From Gillisella vitis (GTDB lineage Bacteria > Pseudomonadota > Alphaproteobacteria > Rhizobiales > Rhizobiaceae): DNA of 64,000 nt. A program made the translations under genes and the position numbers. Positions 36,374 through 44,045 of this stretch are shown here, piece after piece. Below the pieces are notes generated by a model, which saw nothing but the letters and a program-made list of their open reading frames with translations, searched no databases and was not told where the DNA came from. Numbering within the stretch: the stretch's first letter is position 1; every line of letters starts with the position of its first letter. The DNA lies in contig NZ_LMVL02000005.1 of NCBI RefSeq assembly GCF_001541345.2, positions 310,001-374,000 of the forward strand, written 5' to 3'.

Positions 36374-37066
36374 CTCCGTATTGGATTTATCCGGATACCC
36401 AGGTCTCGCCGATCGTTGTTTTCCTGGACAGATTTGGGTCTTCCGGCGTGTCCGCCCCTGCGCTGATATTTTGTTATGCAGCATTATTTGTCGTCTTTTG
36501 ACGCATTTCCTGCCGATTGTTGTCCATTGCTGGCCAATTGCTGGAATCCCAACATTGCCAAAACATATAGCGAGAGCGGCGAATGTCCACCGGAAACGCT
36601 CTGTTTTTTAAGGTGTGTCTCAAAGAGATTGTCAGCATGGACGATTTTTTTTCAGGGTAGGCGATTTACAACAATGATCAATGAAGAAAGCCGCTCCTAT
36701 TCCGGTTGTGAATGCCGCTAAATTGCAATTTGACGCAGTGACGAGGAGGATGGTTGGTAACCCCTATTAAAGTTATTTTGTTTTAGTTTATTCTATAATA
36801 AATGTCTGATGTGTTCAGGATCACTTTTGCTGTGCGCGCCGTCAAGCTTGACACAGATCAAGTCTGTTTGGATCTGTGTCGGCTACTGAATGACCATGCG
36901 GCTCGTATCGATTGGAGAGATCGATCGTCGGGCGGCGATGGTGGCAATGGTTATCGGACCGCACATTAGTGCCGGTGCCTTTTGTCGCAGTTTAGAATCA
37001 CTTTAAGGGGTTGACCGCTGCCCCGAACGATCTCAAAAGAGATCCAGGAAGATTGGAGCAGGCGCA
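36374..37066. other. Regulatory intergenic region before hemA
   Basis: About 690 bases between divergent genes are AT-rich in parts, and no coding frame has a ribosome site or family likeness. Its notable content is the FNR/FixK-type box and overlapping inverted repeat at 36848-36880, roughly 190-220 bases before hemA. Confidence 0.55.
36848..36880 (+). promoter_or_regulatory. FNR/FixK-type anaerobox with overlapping inverted repeat upstream of hemA
   Basis: TTGAC-ACAG-ATCAA (36848-36861) matches the FNR/FixK consensus TTGAT-N4-ATCAA with one change. It also shares bases with a perfect 10-bp inverted repeat, GACACAGATC (36850-36859) and GATCTGTGTC (36871-36880). FNR/FixK control of hemA is known in Rhodobacter and rhizobia, which fits a site in front of this gene. 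Confidence 0.65.
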
Positions 37067-38281
37067 ATGGATTTTGAAGCGTTTTTCAAGAGCGAACTGG
37101 ATGGCCTGCACGATGAAGGCCGTTACCGGGTTTTTGCCGATCTTGAGCGCCAGCGCGGCAATTTTCCACGTGCCACCCGCTACACGGAAAACGGTCAGCA
37201 CGACGTGACCGTCTGGTGTTCGAACGACTACCTGGGCATGGGCCAGAACGAACAGGTCGTCGAGGCGATGAAAAACGCCATCGATCACTGTGGCGCGGGT
37301 GCTGGAGGCACCCGCAATATTTCCGGTACCAATCACTATCATGTTCTGCTGGAGCAGGAACTGGCCGACTTGCATGGCAAGGAGCAGGCGCTGATCTTCA
37401 CGTCCGGCTATATTTCCAACTGGGCGACGCTCGGTACGCTCGGGCAGAAAATCCCCGGCCTGATCATTTTTTCCGATGCCCTGAACCATGCCTCGATGAT
37501 CGAGGGCATCCGCTATGCGAAATGCGAACGGGTGATCTGGAAGCATAACGATGTCAAGGATCTGGAAGCCAAGCTGAAGGCCGCCGATCCTAAGGCGCCG
37601 AAGCTGATCGCCTTTGAGAGCGTCTATTCGATGGATGGCGATATCGCGCCGATCAGGGAAATTTGCGATCTGGCCGATCGCTACGGCGCCATGACCTATC
37701 TGGACGAAGTGCATGCGGTCGGCATGTATGGGCCGCGCGGCGGCGGCGTTGCCGAGCGTGAAGGCATCATGGACCGTCTGACGATCATTGAAGGCACGCT
37801 GGGCAAGGCGTTCGGGGTGATGGGTGGCTATATCACCGCTTCGACCGCCTTGTGTGATTTCGTCCGTTCCTTTGCGTCAGGTTTTATCTTCACGACAGCT
37901 TTGCCACCGTCGCTGGCTGCCGGTGCAGTTGCTTCTATCCGGCATTTGAAGTCCAGCCAGATCGAGCGTTTCGCCCATCAGGAACGGGTACGCCGGTTGC
38001 GGTCGCTTCTGGATGCGCGCGGCATTCCTCATATGCCCAATCCCAGCCATATCGTGCCGGTCCTGGTTGGCGACGCCGCCAAATGCAAATGGATCTCCGA
38101 TATTCTGCTCGACAATTTCAATATCTATGTGCAGCCGATCAATTATCCGACGGTGCCGAAGAAAACCGAGCGCCTGCGCATCACCCCGACGCCGTTGCAT
38201 AGCGATGCCGATGTCGATCATCTGGTCGGCGCCCTGCATCAACTCTGGTCGCGTTGCGCGCTGGCGCGGGCTGTCGCCTGA
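37067..38281 (+). CDS. hemA: 5-aminolevulinate synthase
   Basis: This PLP enzyme condenses glycine and succinyl-CoA to 5-aminolevulinate, the first step of heme synthesis by the Shemin route used by alphaproteobacteria. The 404-residue protein has CSNDYLGMG, AGAGGTRNISGT, FSDALNHASMIEG, YLDEVHAVGMYG and the PLP lysine K247 in EGTLGKAFG. The length matches the family. GGAGCAGG precedes ATG 37067. An FNR/FixK-like site upstream suggests oxygen-responsive expression. A terminator follows at 38310-38343. Confidence 0.97.
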   Translation: MDFEAFFKSELDGLHDEGRYRVFADLERQRGNFPRATRYTENGQHDVTVWCSNDYLGMGQNEQVVEAMKNAIDHCGAGAGGTRNISGTNHYHVLLEQELADLHGKEQALIFTSGYISNWATLGTLGQKIPGLIIFSDALNHASMIEGIRYAKCERVIWKHNDVKDLEAKLKAADPKAPKLIAFESVYSMDGDIAPIREICDLADRYGAMTYLDEVHAVGMYGPRGGGVAEREGIMDRLTIIEGTLGKAFGVMGGYITASTALCDFVRSFASGFIFTTALPPSLAAGAVASIRHLKSSQIERFAHQERVRRLRSLLDARGIPHMPNPSHIVPVLVGDAAKCKWISDILLDNFNIYVQPINYPTVPKKTERLRITPTPLHSDADVDHLVGALHQLWSRCALARAVA

Positions 38282-38309
38282 TTTTTCCATTTCACTCTTG
38301 CGCAGGTTG

Positions 38310-38343
38310 TGCGGGTCATGGTCACATGGCCCGCATTTTGTTT
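38310..38343 (+). terminator. Intrinsic terminator of hemA
   Basis: An 11-bp stem with one wobble pair (38310-38320 with 38325-38335, loop GTCA) is followed by TTTTGTTTT, about 30 bases after the hemA stop. Confidence 0.82.
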
Positions 38344-38358
38344 TAGGGGAGGGATGGG

Positions 38359-39594
38359 ATGTCGATCATCGAGCGCGTCAACCGTGTGTTGGAAGAGGCT
38401 GTGTCAAGCGAGGCTCTGGTCGGGGCGGTGGTCATCGTGTTCAGGCACGGACAGCCCCTGCTGCGACGGGCGATTGGCTATGCGGATCGGGAAGCGCGTA
38501 TTCCAATGCAGTTCGATAGGATTTTTCGTTTCGCATCCGTCACAAAACCATTTGTCGCGGTCACGGCGCTCACTCTGATCGACAAGGGATTGCTGGGTCT
38601 TGATGATCTGGTGGCCGATCATCTTCCCTGGTTCCGGCCCAAGACGCCAGCCGGCACGTTTGCCGCCATCACGGTGCGTCATCTGCTCACCCACACATCG
38701 GGTCTGACTTATGATCCGGCGCTGCAAAGGCTGCCGCGTGAGCGGGCCATCAATCTTGGTCTTCTCGATACGGATCTGACGGTTGAGGAAAATTTCAGCC
38801 GCCATAATGCCATTCCGCTGGCTTTTGCGCCTGGCGAGCGTTGGGGCTATTCGATTAGCACCGATTTGCTCGGTGCCGTGGTGGCCAAAGTGCATGGTGA
38901 GAACTGTGCAGGGAAGCAGGACGAGGACAGCGGGGCTGTCGCTCCTGTTCAAGGCACAACAAGCAGGACGCCATTCGCCCAGTATTTCGGTTCTATCGAA
39001 GGCAGAAACCTGCTGGAGACGGCGGTGGTCGAGCATGTTTGTGAACCCATGCGGCTGAAGGATGCCCGGTTCCATGTTACGGATATGGCGCGGTTGGCAG
39101 TTCCGTACCGGGACGGCGAACAGCGGGCTGAGCGAATGGAGGAGCGATGGCAGGCGACCGCTCCATCGGGCGGCGAAGGTCCGGCTTTTTCCCCCTCGCG
39201 GATTTTCAATCCCCGTGCTTTCCAGTCCGGTGGTGGTGGAATGGCCGGTACGGCGCTGGATGTTCTGACGCTGCTCGAAACCATTCGTACCGGTGGCGGT
39301 GGACTGATGTCACCCGAGCTTGCGCAGATGTGTCTCTCCAACCAGATCGGTGATCTCCCCATGGGGCTTCCTGGCAAGCGTTTCAGCTTTCTCGGCGCTG
39401 TCATCACCGATTCCGCAGCAGCGGCAACGGCCCTGCCACCAGGTGCTGTGCAATGGGGAGGTGTCTATGGCAATACCTGGTTCATCGTTCCCGAAGCCGG
39501 TTTGACCGTGGTCAGCCTGAGCAATACGGCATTGGAAGGCTGTGATGGCGCGTATGTCGAGCGCTTGCGTGCTGCGGTATGCGTGGCTGCTTAA
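38359..39594 (+). CDS. Serine hydrolase, class C beta-lactamase/esterase family
   Basis: This 411-residue protein has the penicillin-binding fold. The catalytic S60 and K63 lie in FASVTKPF, Y164 in WGYSISTDLLG, and a C-terminal QWGGVYGN occupies the place of the third (KTG-like) box. There is no signal peptide, so it is probably a cytoplasmic esterase-like enzyme rather than a periplasmic beta-lactamase. Substrate unknown. The segment GENCAGKQDEDSGAVAPVQGT is an insertion of low complexity. A strong ribosome site (GGGGAGGG) precedes ATG 38359. It is separated from hemA by a terminator, so it is independently transcribed. Confidence 0.85.
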   Translation: MSIIERVNRVLEEAVSSEALVGAVVIVFRHGQPLLRRAIGYADREARIPMQFDRIFRFASVTKPFVAVTALTLIDKGLLGLDDLVADHLPWFRPKTPAGTFAAITVRHLLTHTSGLTYDPALQRLPRERAINLGLLDTDLTVEENFSRHNAIPLAFAPGERWGYSISTDLLGAVVAKVHGENCAGKQDEDSGAVAPVQGTTSRTPFAQYFGSIEGRNLLETAVVEHVCEPMRLKDARFHVTDMARLAVPYRDGEQRAERMEERWQATAPSGGEGPAFSPSRIFNPRAFQSGGGGMAGTALDVLTLLETIRTGGGGLMSPELAQMCLSNQIGDLPMGLPGKRFSFLGAVITDSAAAATALPPGAVQWGGVYGNTWFIVPEAGLTVVSLSNTALEGCDGAYVERLRAAVCVAA

Positions 39595-39660
39595 TTCCTG
39601 AAGCCGGAATCGGCTCAAGAAAGATTATCCAGCAGATTTGAAGAGTTGCAGCATTCTGGA

Positions 39661-40854
39661 TTAACCCGTGCAGCCTTGGTTCAGGATGACCTCCTGGGCG
39701 CGGCGGCGTGCTTGCGCATCGGCGGCAAAGACATCGGCAATCACGGTCGCTGGTGCCAAGCCCGATAGATGGTCCATCACATCCTCGACCACATCGGCCA
39801 TGGCGAGAAAACCGATCTTTTCCTCGACAAAAGCCTCAAAGGCACATTCTTCGGCGGCGTTCAGCACGGCGCCTTGCAAGCCGCCGCGCTCAAGGGCGGT
39901 CCGGGCGAGACGGATGGCCGGAAAGCGGTCCAGGTCCGGCGCTTCGAAATCCAGCCGCGCCAGCTTGGTAAAATCCAAGCGGTCCACATCCAGCGCCGCG
40001 CGTTTCGGATAGCTCAGCGCATAACCAATGGCGGTGCGCATATCCGGCACGCCAAGCTGGGCCAGTACCGAGCCGTCACGATAACCCACCATGGAGTGAA
40101 CGATCGACTGGGGATGGACGATAACCTCGATCTGGTCGGGTGTCAGATCGAACAGGTGCTTGGCTTCGATCATCTCCAGCGCCTTGTTGAACATAGAGGC
40201 GCTGCCAATCGACACCTTCAGTCCCATGGACCAATTCGGATGGGCGCGGGCGGTTTGAACACTGACATCGGCCATCTGTTGGCGGGTGAAGGTACGAAAC
40301 GGCCCGCCTGAGGCCGTCAGCACGATCCGCTCCAGCGTGTCACGGTGATTTTCATCCAGGCATTGGAAAATCGCCGAATGCTCACTATCGACGGGGATAA
40401 TCTTGCCGCCGCCCTTGCGCACCGTCTCGATGAACAATTCGCCTGCCGAAACAAGGCATTCCTTATTGGCCAGCGCGATATCGGCGCCGCGTGCGGCGGC
40501 GGTCAAGGTCGGCTGCAAACCGGCGGTGCCGACAATGGCGGCCATCACCCAGTCGGCCTCAAGGGATGCCGCTTCATGCAACCCGCTGCTGCCAGCTGCA
40601 ACATCAATGTCGCTACCCGACAACATGTCTTTCAAGGCAATATATTGATTTTCATCGGAGGTAACTGCCAGCCTTGCGCCTGTCACCAGTGCCTGCTCCG
40701 CCAGAAGAGCGACATTTCCATGTCCTGTCAGAGCCATGATGTCGAAGCGATCGCGTCCGCCCATTTGTCTGATCACGTCAAGCGTGTTGGTTCCGATAGA
40801 GCCGGTCGACCCCAGAATGGTGAGGCGGCGGGGCTGGGACGTGGCGGTATTCAT
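39661..40854 (-). CDS. dxr: 1-deoxy-D-xylulose 5-phosphate reductoisomerase
   Basis: This enzyme commits deoxyxylulose phosphate to the MEP isoprenoid pathway using NADPH and a divalent metal. The NADPH-binding GSTGSIGTNTLDVI is at the N-terminus, followed by ANKECLVSAGE, the metal/substrate segment VDSEHSAIFQ, TASGGPFR and the C-terminal AAEECAFEAFV. ATG 40854 (MNTATSQPRR) gives 397 residues, normal for Dxr. A TTG 21 bases upstream is less likely. It sits alone here, with no other MEP gene nearby, as a second locus of dxr apart from the usual dxr-rseP cluster cannot be excluded. Confidence 0.94.
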   Translation of the reverse strand: MNTATSQPRRLTILGSTGSIGTNTLDVIRQMGGRDRFDIMALTGHGNVALLAEQALVTGARLAVTSDENQYIALKDMLSGSDIDVAAGSSGLHEAASLEADWVMAAIVGTAGLQPTLTAAARGADIALANKECLVSAGELFIETVRKGGGKIIPVDSEHSAIFQCLDENHRDTLERIVLTASGGPFRTFTRQQMADVSVQTARAHPNWSMGLKVSIGSASMFNKALEMIEAKHLFDLTPDQIEVIVHPQSIVHSMVGYRDGSVLAQLGVPDMRTAIGYALSYPKRAALDVDRLDFTKLARLDFEAPDLDRFPAIRLARTALERGGLQGAVLNAAEECAFEAFVEEKIGFLAMADVVEDVMDHLSGLAPATVIADVFAADAQARRRAQEVILNQGCTG

Positions 40855-41600
40855 AGATATATCCGGCAATTGCACCTGTTCCCCATGCGTCTACAGGGGA
40901 ATGGGCAGGGCGGCAAGCTTCAAGCCGATGGCATACGTTGGTGGACCGTGAAAGGCCCCCTTGAAGACTTCGGGCGGTTTGCCATGGCACATCCCGTCCG
41001 TACCTATCTTTACAAGGATATGGACCAGACATCTGGGCAATATTTCGATTGGAGACGATAAAATCAGCAGTTTTACGAGGTTAGCTGCTCTTCATGCGTG
41101 GATTAAACGCACGATATGTCAGAATGTCGGCTTTGTCGCGACGGCCAACTTGCTTCGCTCATTCAGCGATACGACCACTATCGTGCTTGCTGCAATCAGC
41201 GCAGCCCCTATTCCTAGAACAATCATTGCCCACCTTTTCGACCTTCATGCCGCTTGGTGCCACATTAACACAACTTAACCTTGCTCCAAGCTTGATTTAA
41301 CGTTTACGCCTTCACAAATCGATTCAAATTTTAAGAATTTGGCAGTAAAGTTGAGCAGCGAATAAACATTAACCTCCAATCAACGAATTAACCATAAAGA
41401 TTGTAGGACACGGAGGAATGGGCGCGTTGCGCGTCCCACTCGGCATGATGCCAGTCCCACCGTACCGGTTTCGATCCGGTATCTCCAGTACAGAGCGGTT
41501 CTCCAGGTTATGCGGCGTATAGCGCATCCATGCGGACGATTTAACAGGTGATGGCGGTCAGTTCCTGGTTCGACAGGGCCGACCCCGCGGGGATTGGCAA
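40855..41600. other. Intergenic region between divergent dxr and the chemotaxis operon
   Basis: About 745 bases without a large gene. The only coding candidate is a 35-codon minus-strand frame at 41119-41226. The AT-rich part at 41280-41400, with repeated TTAAC and AAATTT pieces, probably holds the promoter for the che operon. Confidence 0.5.
41119..41226 (-). CDS. Possible 35-residue membrane microprotein
   Basis: A minus-strand ATG at 41226 with AGGTGG just upstream opens 35 codons to TGA at 41119-41121. The product, beginning MIVLGIGAALIAASTIVVVSL, has one hydrophobic segment, then a short polar tail with basic residues. It is not recognised. Shortness and lack of homology evidence keep confidence low, but the hydrophobic-then-charged layout is typical of single-span small proteins. 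Confidence 0.3.
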   Translation of the reverse strand: MIVLGIGAALIAASTIVVVSLNERSKLAVATKPTF

Positions 41601-43235
41601 TTGGTTCAGCACGGTGAGGCAGAACGGACGGGTGGATCGCAGGCGGGCAGCTTGCGGGACCGGCTGAATTTTGCCGGACTGGATCAGGATGCCTGCAATC
41701 TTTTGCGCCGCCATCGGGTCGGGCTGGAGCCTGAGGTGGAAACGGGGCTGCGGGCGTTTTTCCGCAAGTTGCAGACGGCACCCGATGCGGCCCGTCAGTT
41801 TACCGGAGAGAGGCAGATCGACCGCCTCCATGATCTCTATGTTTCCCACTGGGACGTGATGACCGACGCGCGTTTTGATGCTCTCTATGCCGAGCGCGTC
41901 AAGGTGCTGGCCGATAGCCAGAGCCGAATGGGGCTTGATCCCCGTTGGCAGATTGCCGGCCATGCCGTTGTTCTGGAGGGCTTGGTCAGTTCCGTCTTCG
42001 CCGATCTTGCCAATCGCGGCTTCATGCCGTCCTCCCGCAAGCGGGCAGCCGAATTGCAGGCGCTGGTCAGCGCGCTCATTCGCCTGGTCATGGTGGATGT
42101 CGAGATTGCCGTGTCCCTGCGCTTCAACGAATTGCGCCTCAAGCATCATCGCGACATGGCTGATCTGCGCCGCAAGGAGCGCGCCAGCGTCACGGATTTG
42201 TTCCAGGGCGCATTCATGGCGCTGTCGCAGGGCGATCTGTCCAGCCGGCTGAACACCGATGTCCCGGAGGAATATCAGGATCTCGTGTCGAGTTTCAATG
42301 GCGCGATGGACAGCATTTGCGCTGCGGTTTCCGTGATGGACGCCAGCCGCCGTACGGCGGAAGACGTCAGCGCTGCCCTTGGTGAGCAAGGATCCGCGCT
42401 AGGGGTGCGGGCCGATGAGGCCGCAGCGGGCCTTGATGCGGCAAGTGCCAGCCTGCGGCAGGTAACCGAAACAGTCAGCCATAACGCCGCGCAGTCGAAA
42501 CTCACCGAGCAGGCTGTCGAGATGACCGTCAAGGCGGTCGAGGCGAGCGGCGAGGTGGTCGGTAAGGCCATCGCCGCCATGGCGGATATCGAAACCTCCG
42601 CCGAGCAGATCGGCCATATTATCGGCTCCATCGATGAAATTGCCTTCCAGACCAACCTTCTGGCCTTGAACGCCGGCATCGAGGCGGCCCGCGCCGGTGA
42701 TTCCGGTCGGGGCTTTGCCGTCGTTGCCCAGGAAGTGCGGGCTTTGGCGCAGCGTTCCGCCGACAGTGCGCGGGAAATCAAGGCCCTGGTTGCAGCCACA
42801 AAGCATCAGGTCGAAGCCGGGGTGCAGATGGTCAATCGTACCCAGGATGCGATTTCCAGCATCGTGACGCAGGTTGTCGATATCAATCGATCGGTCTCGG
42901 TGATGGCTGGTGAAACGGCCAAGCAGGCCGCAGCCCTGGATAGCGTCGCGTGCGTGCTCGAAGCCCAGGGCGAAACATCGCGTGCAAGCGCGCAATTGTC
43001 ACGCCAGGCTGCGGATGACAGTGCCGATCTGCATACGGTGATCGTCGAGCTTGGCAAGACCGTGCGGCAATTCACCATTGAGCGCACGCACTATCGTGGC
43101 AGCCAGACCAATCCATCGAACGGTTACCCTGTGCCAGCAGCGCAAGCGGCAGAGCTGCCGATGGCGGCTTTTCCCGAGGACTTCGGGGGGCATGATTTTT
43201 TAGTGCCGATTCGGGCAGGAGGCCTTTCGATGTGA
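41601..43235 (+). CDS. Globin-coupled chemotaxis receptor (IcpA/HemAT-like)
   Basis: This soluble receptor has about 544 residues. The N-terminal part (about 20-175) shows the globin-coupled sensor pattern (SHWDVMTDARFDALY, then RMGLDPRWQIAG), followed by a HAMP-like helix and a signalling domain with the tip IDEIAFQTNLLALNAGIEAARAGDSGRGF. It heads the chemotaxis operon, the position of icpA in Sinorhizobium. At the proximal heme histidine position of the H-x-x-I-G-L pattern it has Q107, so oxygen sensing by heme is doubtful. No ATG is available in frame between the upstream stop (41520) and the domain. TTG 41601 with GGGGA upstream is the best start; a TTG near 41653 is an alternative. Confidence 0.87.
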   Translation: MVQHGEAERTGGSQAGSLRDRLNFAGLDQDACNLLRRHRVGLEPEVETGLRAFFRKLQTAPDAARQFTGERQIDRLHDLYVSHWDVMTDARFDALYAERVKVLADSQSRMGLDPRWQIAGHAVVLEGLVSSVFADLANRGFMPSSRKRAAELQALVSALIRLVMVDVEIAVSLRFNELRLKHHRDMADLRRKERASVTDLFQGAFMALSQGDLSSRLNTDVPEEYQDLVSSFNGAMDSICAAVSVMDASRRTAEDVSAALGEQGSALGVRADEAAAGLDAASASLRQVTETVSHNAAQSKLTEQAVEMTVKAVEASGEVVGKAIAAMADIETSAEQIGHIIGSIDEIAFQTNLLALNAGIEAARAGDSGRGFAVVAQEVRALAQRSADSAREIKALVAATKHQVEAGVQMVNRTQDAISSIVTQVVDINRSVSVMAGETAKQAAALDSVACVLEAQGETSRASAQLSRQAADDSADLHTVIVELGKTVRQFTIERTHYRGSQTNPSNGYPVPAAQAAELPMAAFPEDFGGHDFLVPIRAGGLSM

Positions 43236-43279
43236 GCGGTTTATTTACCTACCTCTTATACAACGGAGGAAGGTTCGGG

Positions 43280-43321
43280 ATGAAAACAGCTTTTCGTGCC
43301 GGAGAAGCGCTTAGGTTTTGA
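43280..43321 (+). other. Short leader-like open frame before cheS
   Basis: ATG 43280 behind a strong GGAGGAAGG opens 13 codons (MKTAFRAGEALRF) ending in TGA at 43319-43321, about 50 bases before the cheS start. The ribosome site is better than that of cheS itself. It may be a leader peptide or a chance match. Confidence 0.3.
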
Positions 43322-43371
43322 ACTCTCGTACCCTTATGGGGCGGTCGATAGAAACGGTAGGGAAACAGTCT

Positions 43372-43668
43372 ATGGCGAGCAAGAAAGGCGCATCGGCGCA
43401 GCTTAAGCTGGCATCGGTGCTCGACTTGAATGAAGCGTCTCAGCTCAAGGACAAGCTTCTGTCCATGCGGGGAGGAGCAATTGAAATCGACGCATCCGGT
43501 GTCGAGCGGATGGGAGCGCTTTGCGCCCAGGTGCTCGTCTCGGGCGCGAAAACCTGGGAAGAAGACCAGAAAACCTTCTCGATAAAGAAGGCGTCAGACG
43601 CTTTCACCAAAACCATACAGCTCTTGGGCTTGAACAACGATCAACTGATCGCGGAGATCCGGCAATGA
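43372..43668 (+). CDS. cheS: STAS-domain chemotaxis protein CheS
   Basis: This 98-residue single STAS domain (VLDLNEASQLKDKLLSMRGGAIEIDASGVERMGALCAQVL) ends with a helix containing FTKTIQLLGLNNDQLI. In Sinorhizobium meliloti CheS binds CheA and speeds the dephosphorylation of CheY1, which acts as a phosphate sink. The position before cheY1 is the same. ATG 43372 (MASKKGASAQ) is the first sensible start; frame extensions use a TTG at 43318. The stop overlaps the cheY1 start by four bases. Confidence 0.88.
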   Translation: MASKKGASAQLKLASVLDLNEASQLKDKLLSMRGGAIEIDASGVERMGALCAQVLVSGAKTWEEDQKTFSIKKASDAFTKTIQLLGLNNDQLIAEIRQ

Positions 43669-44030
43669 AGAAAAAAGTATTAACCGTGGATGATTCCAGA
43701 ACCATCCGCAACATGCTTCTCGTCACCCTCAACAATGCGGGTTTTGAGACCATCCAGGCCGAAGACGGCGTCGAAGGTCTTGAAGTGCTTGAAGAGTGCA
43801 ATCCCGACGTGATCGTCACCGATATCAACATGCCGCGTCTTGACGGTTTTGGTTTTATCGAGGGTGTGCGCCGCAATGAAAAATACCGCGCCGTTCCGAT
43901 CCTCGTTCTGACGACCGAAAGTGATGCTGAGAAGAAGAACCGTGCGCGCCAGGCTGGCGCTACCGGCTGGATCGTCAAGCCATTCGATCCGACGAAACTG
44001 ATCGATGCGATTGAACGTGTAACCGCCTAA
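43665..44030 (+). CDS. cheY1: Chemotaxis response regulator CheY1
   Basis: This single receiver domain has 121 residues, with acidic pocket D9/D10, phospho-acceptor D53 (VTDINMPRLDG), T83 and K105 (WIVKPFDP) in place. In rhizobia with two CheY proteins the first acts mainly as a phosphate sink, while CheY2 controls the motor. The ATG overlaps the cheS stop (ATGA), so the two partners are translationally coupled. Confidence 0.95.
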   Translation: MKKKVLTVDDSRTIRNMLLVTLNNAGFETIQAEDGVEGLEVLEECNPDVIVTDINMPRLDGFGFIEGVRRNEKYRAVPILVLTTESDAEKKNRARQAGATGWIVKPFDPTKLIDAIERVTA

Positions 44031-44045
44031 CGGGGTCTGACTTCG

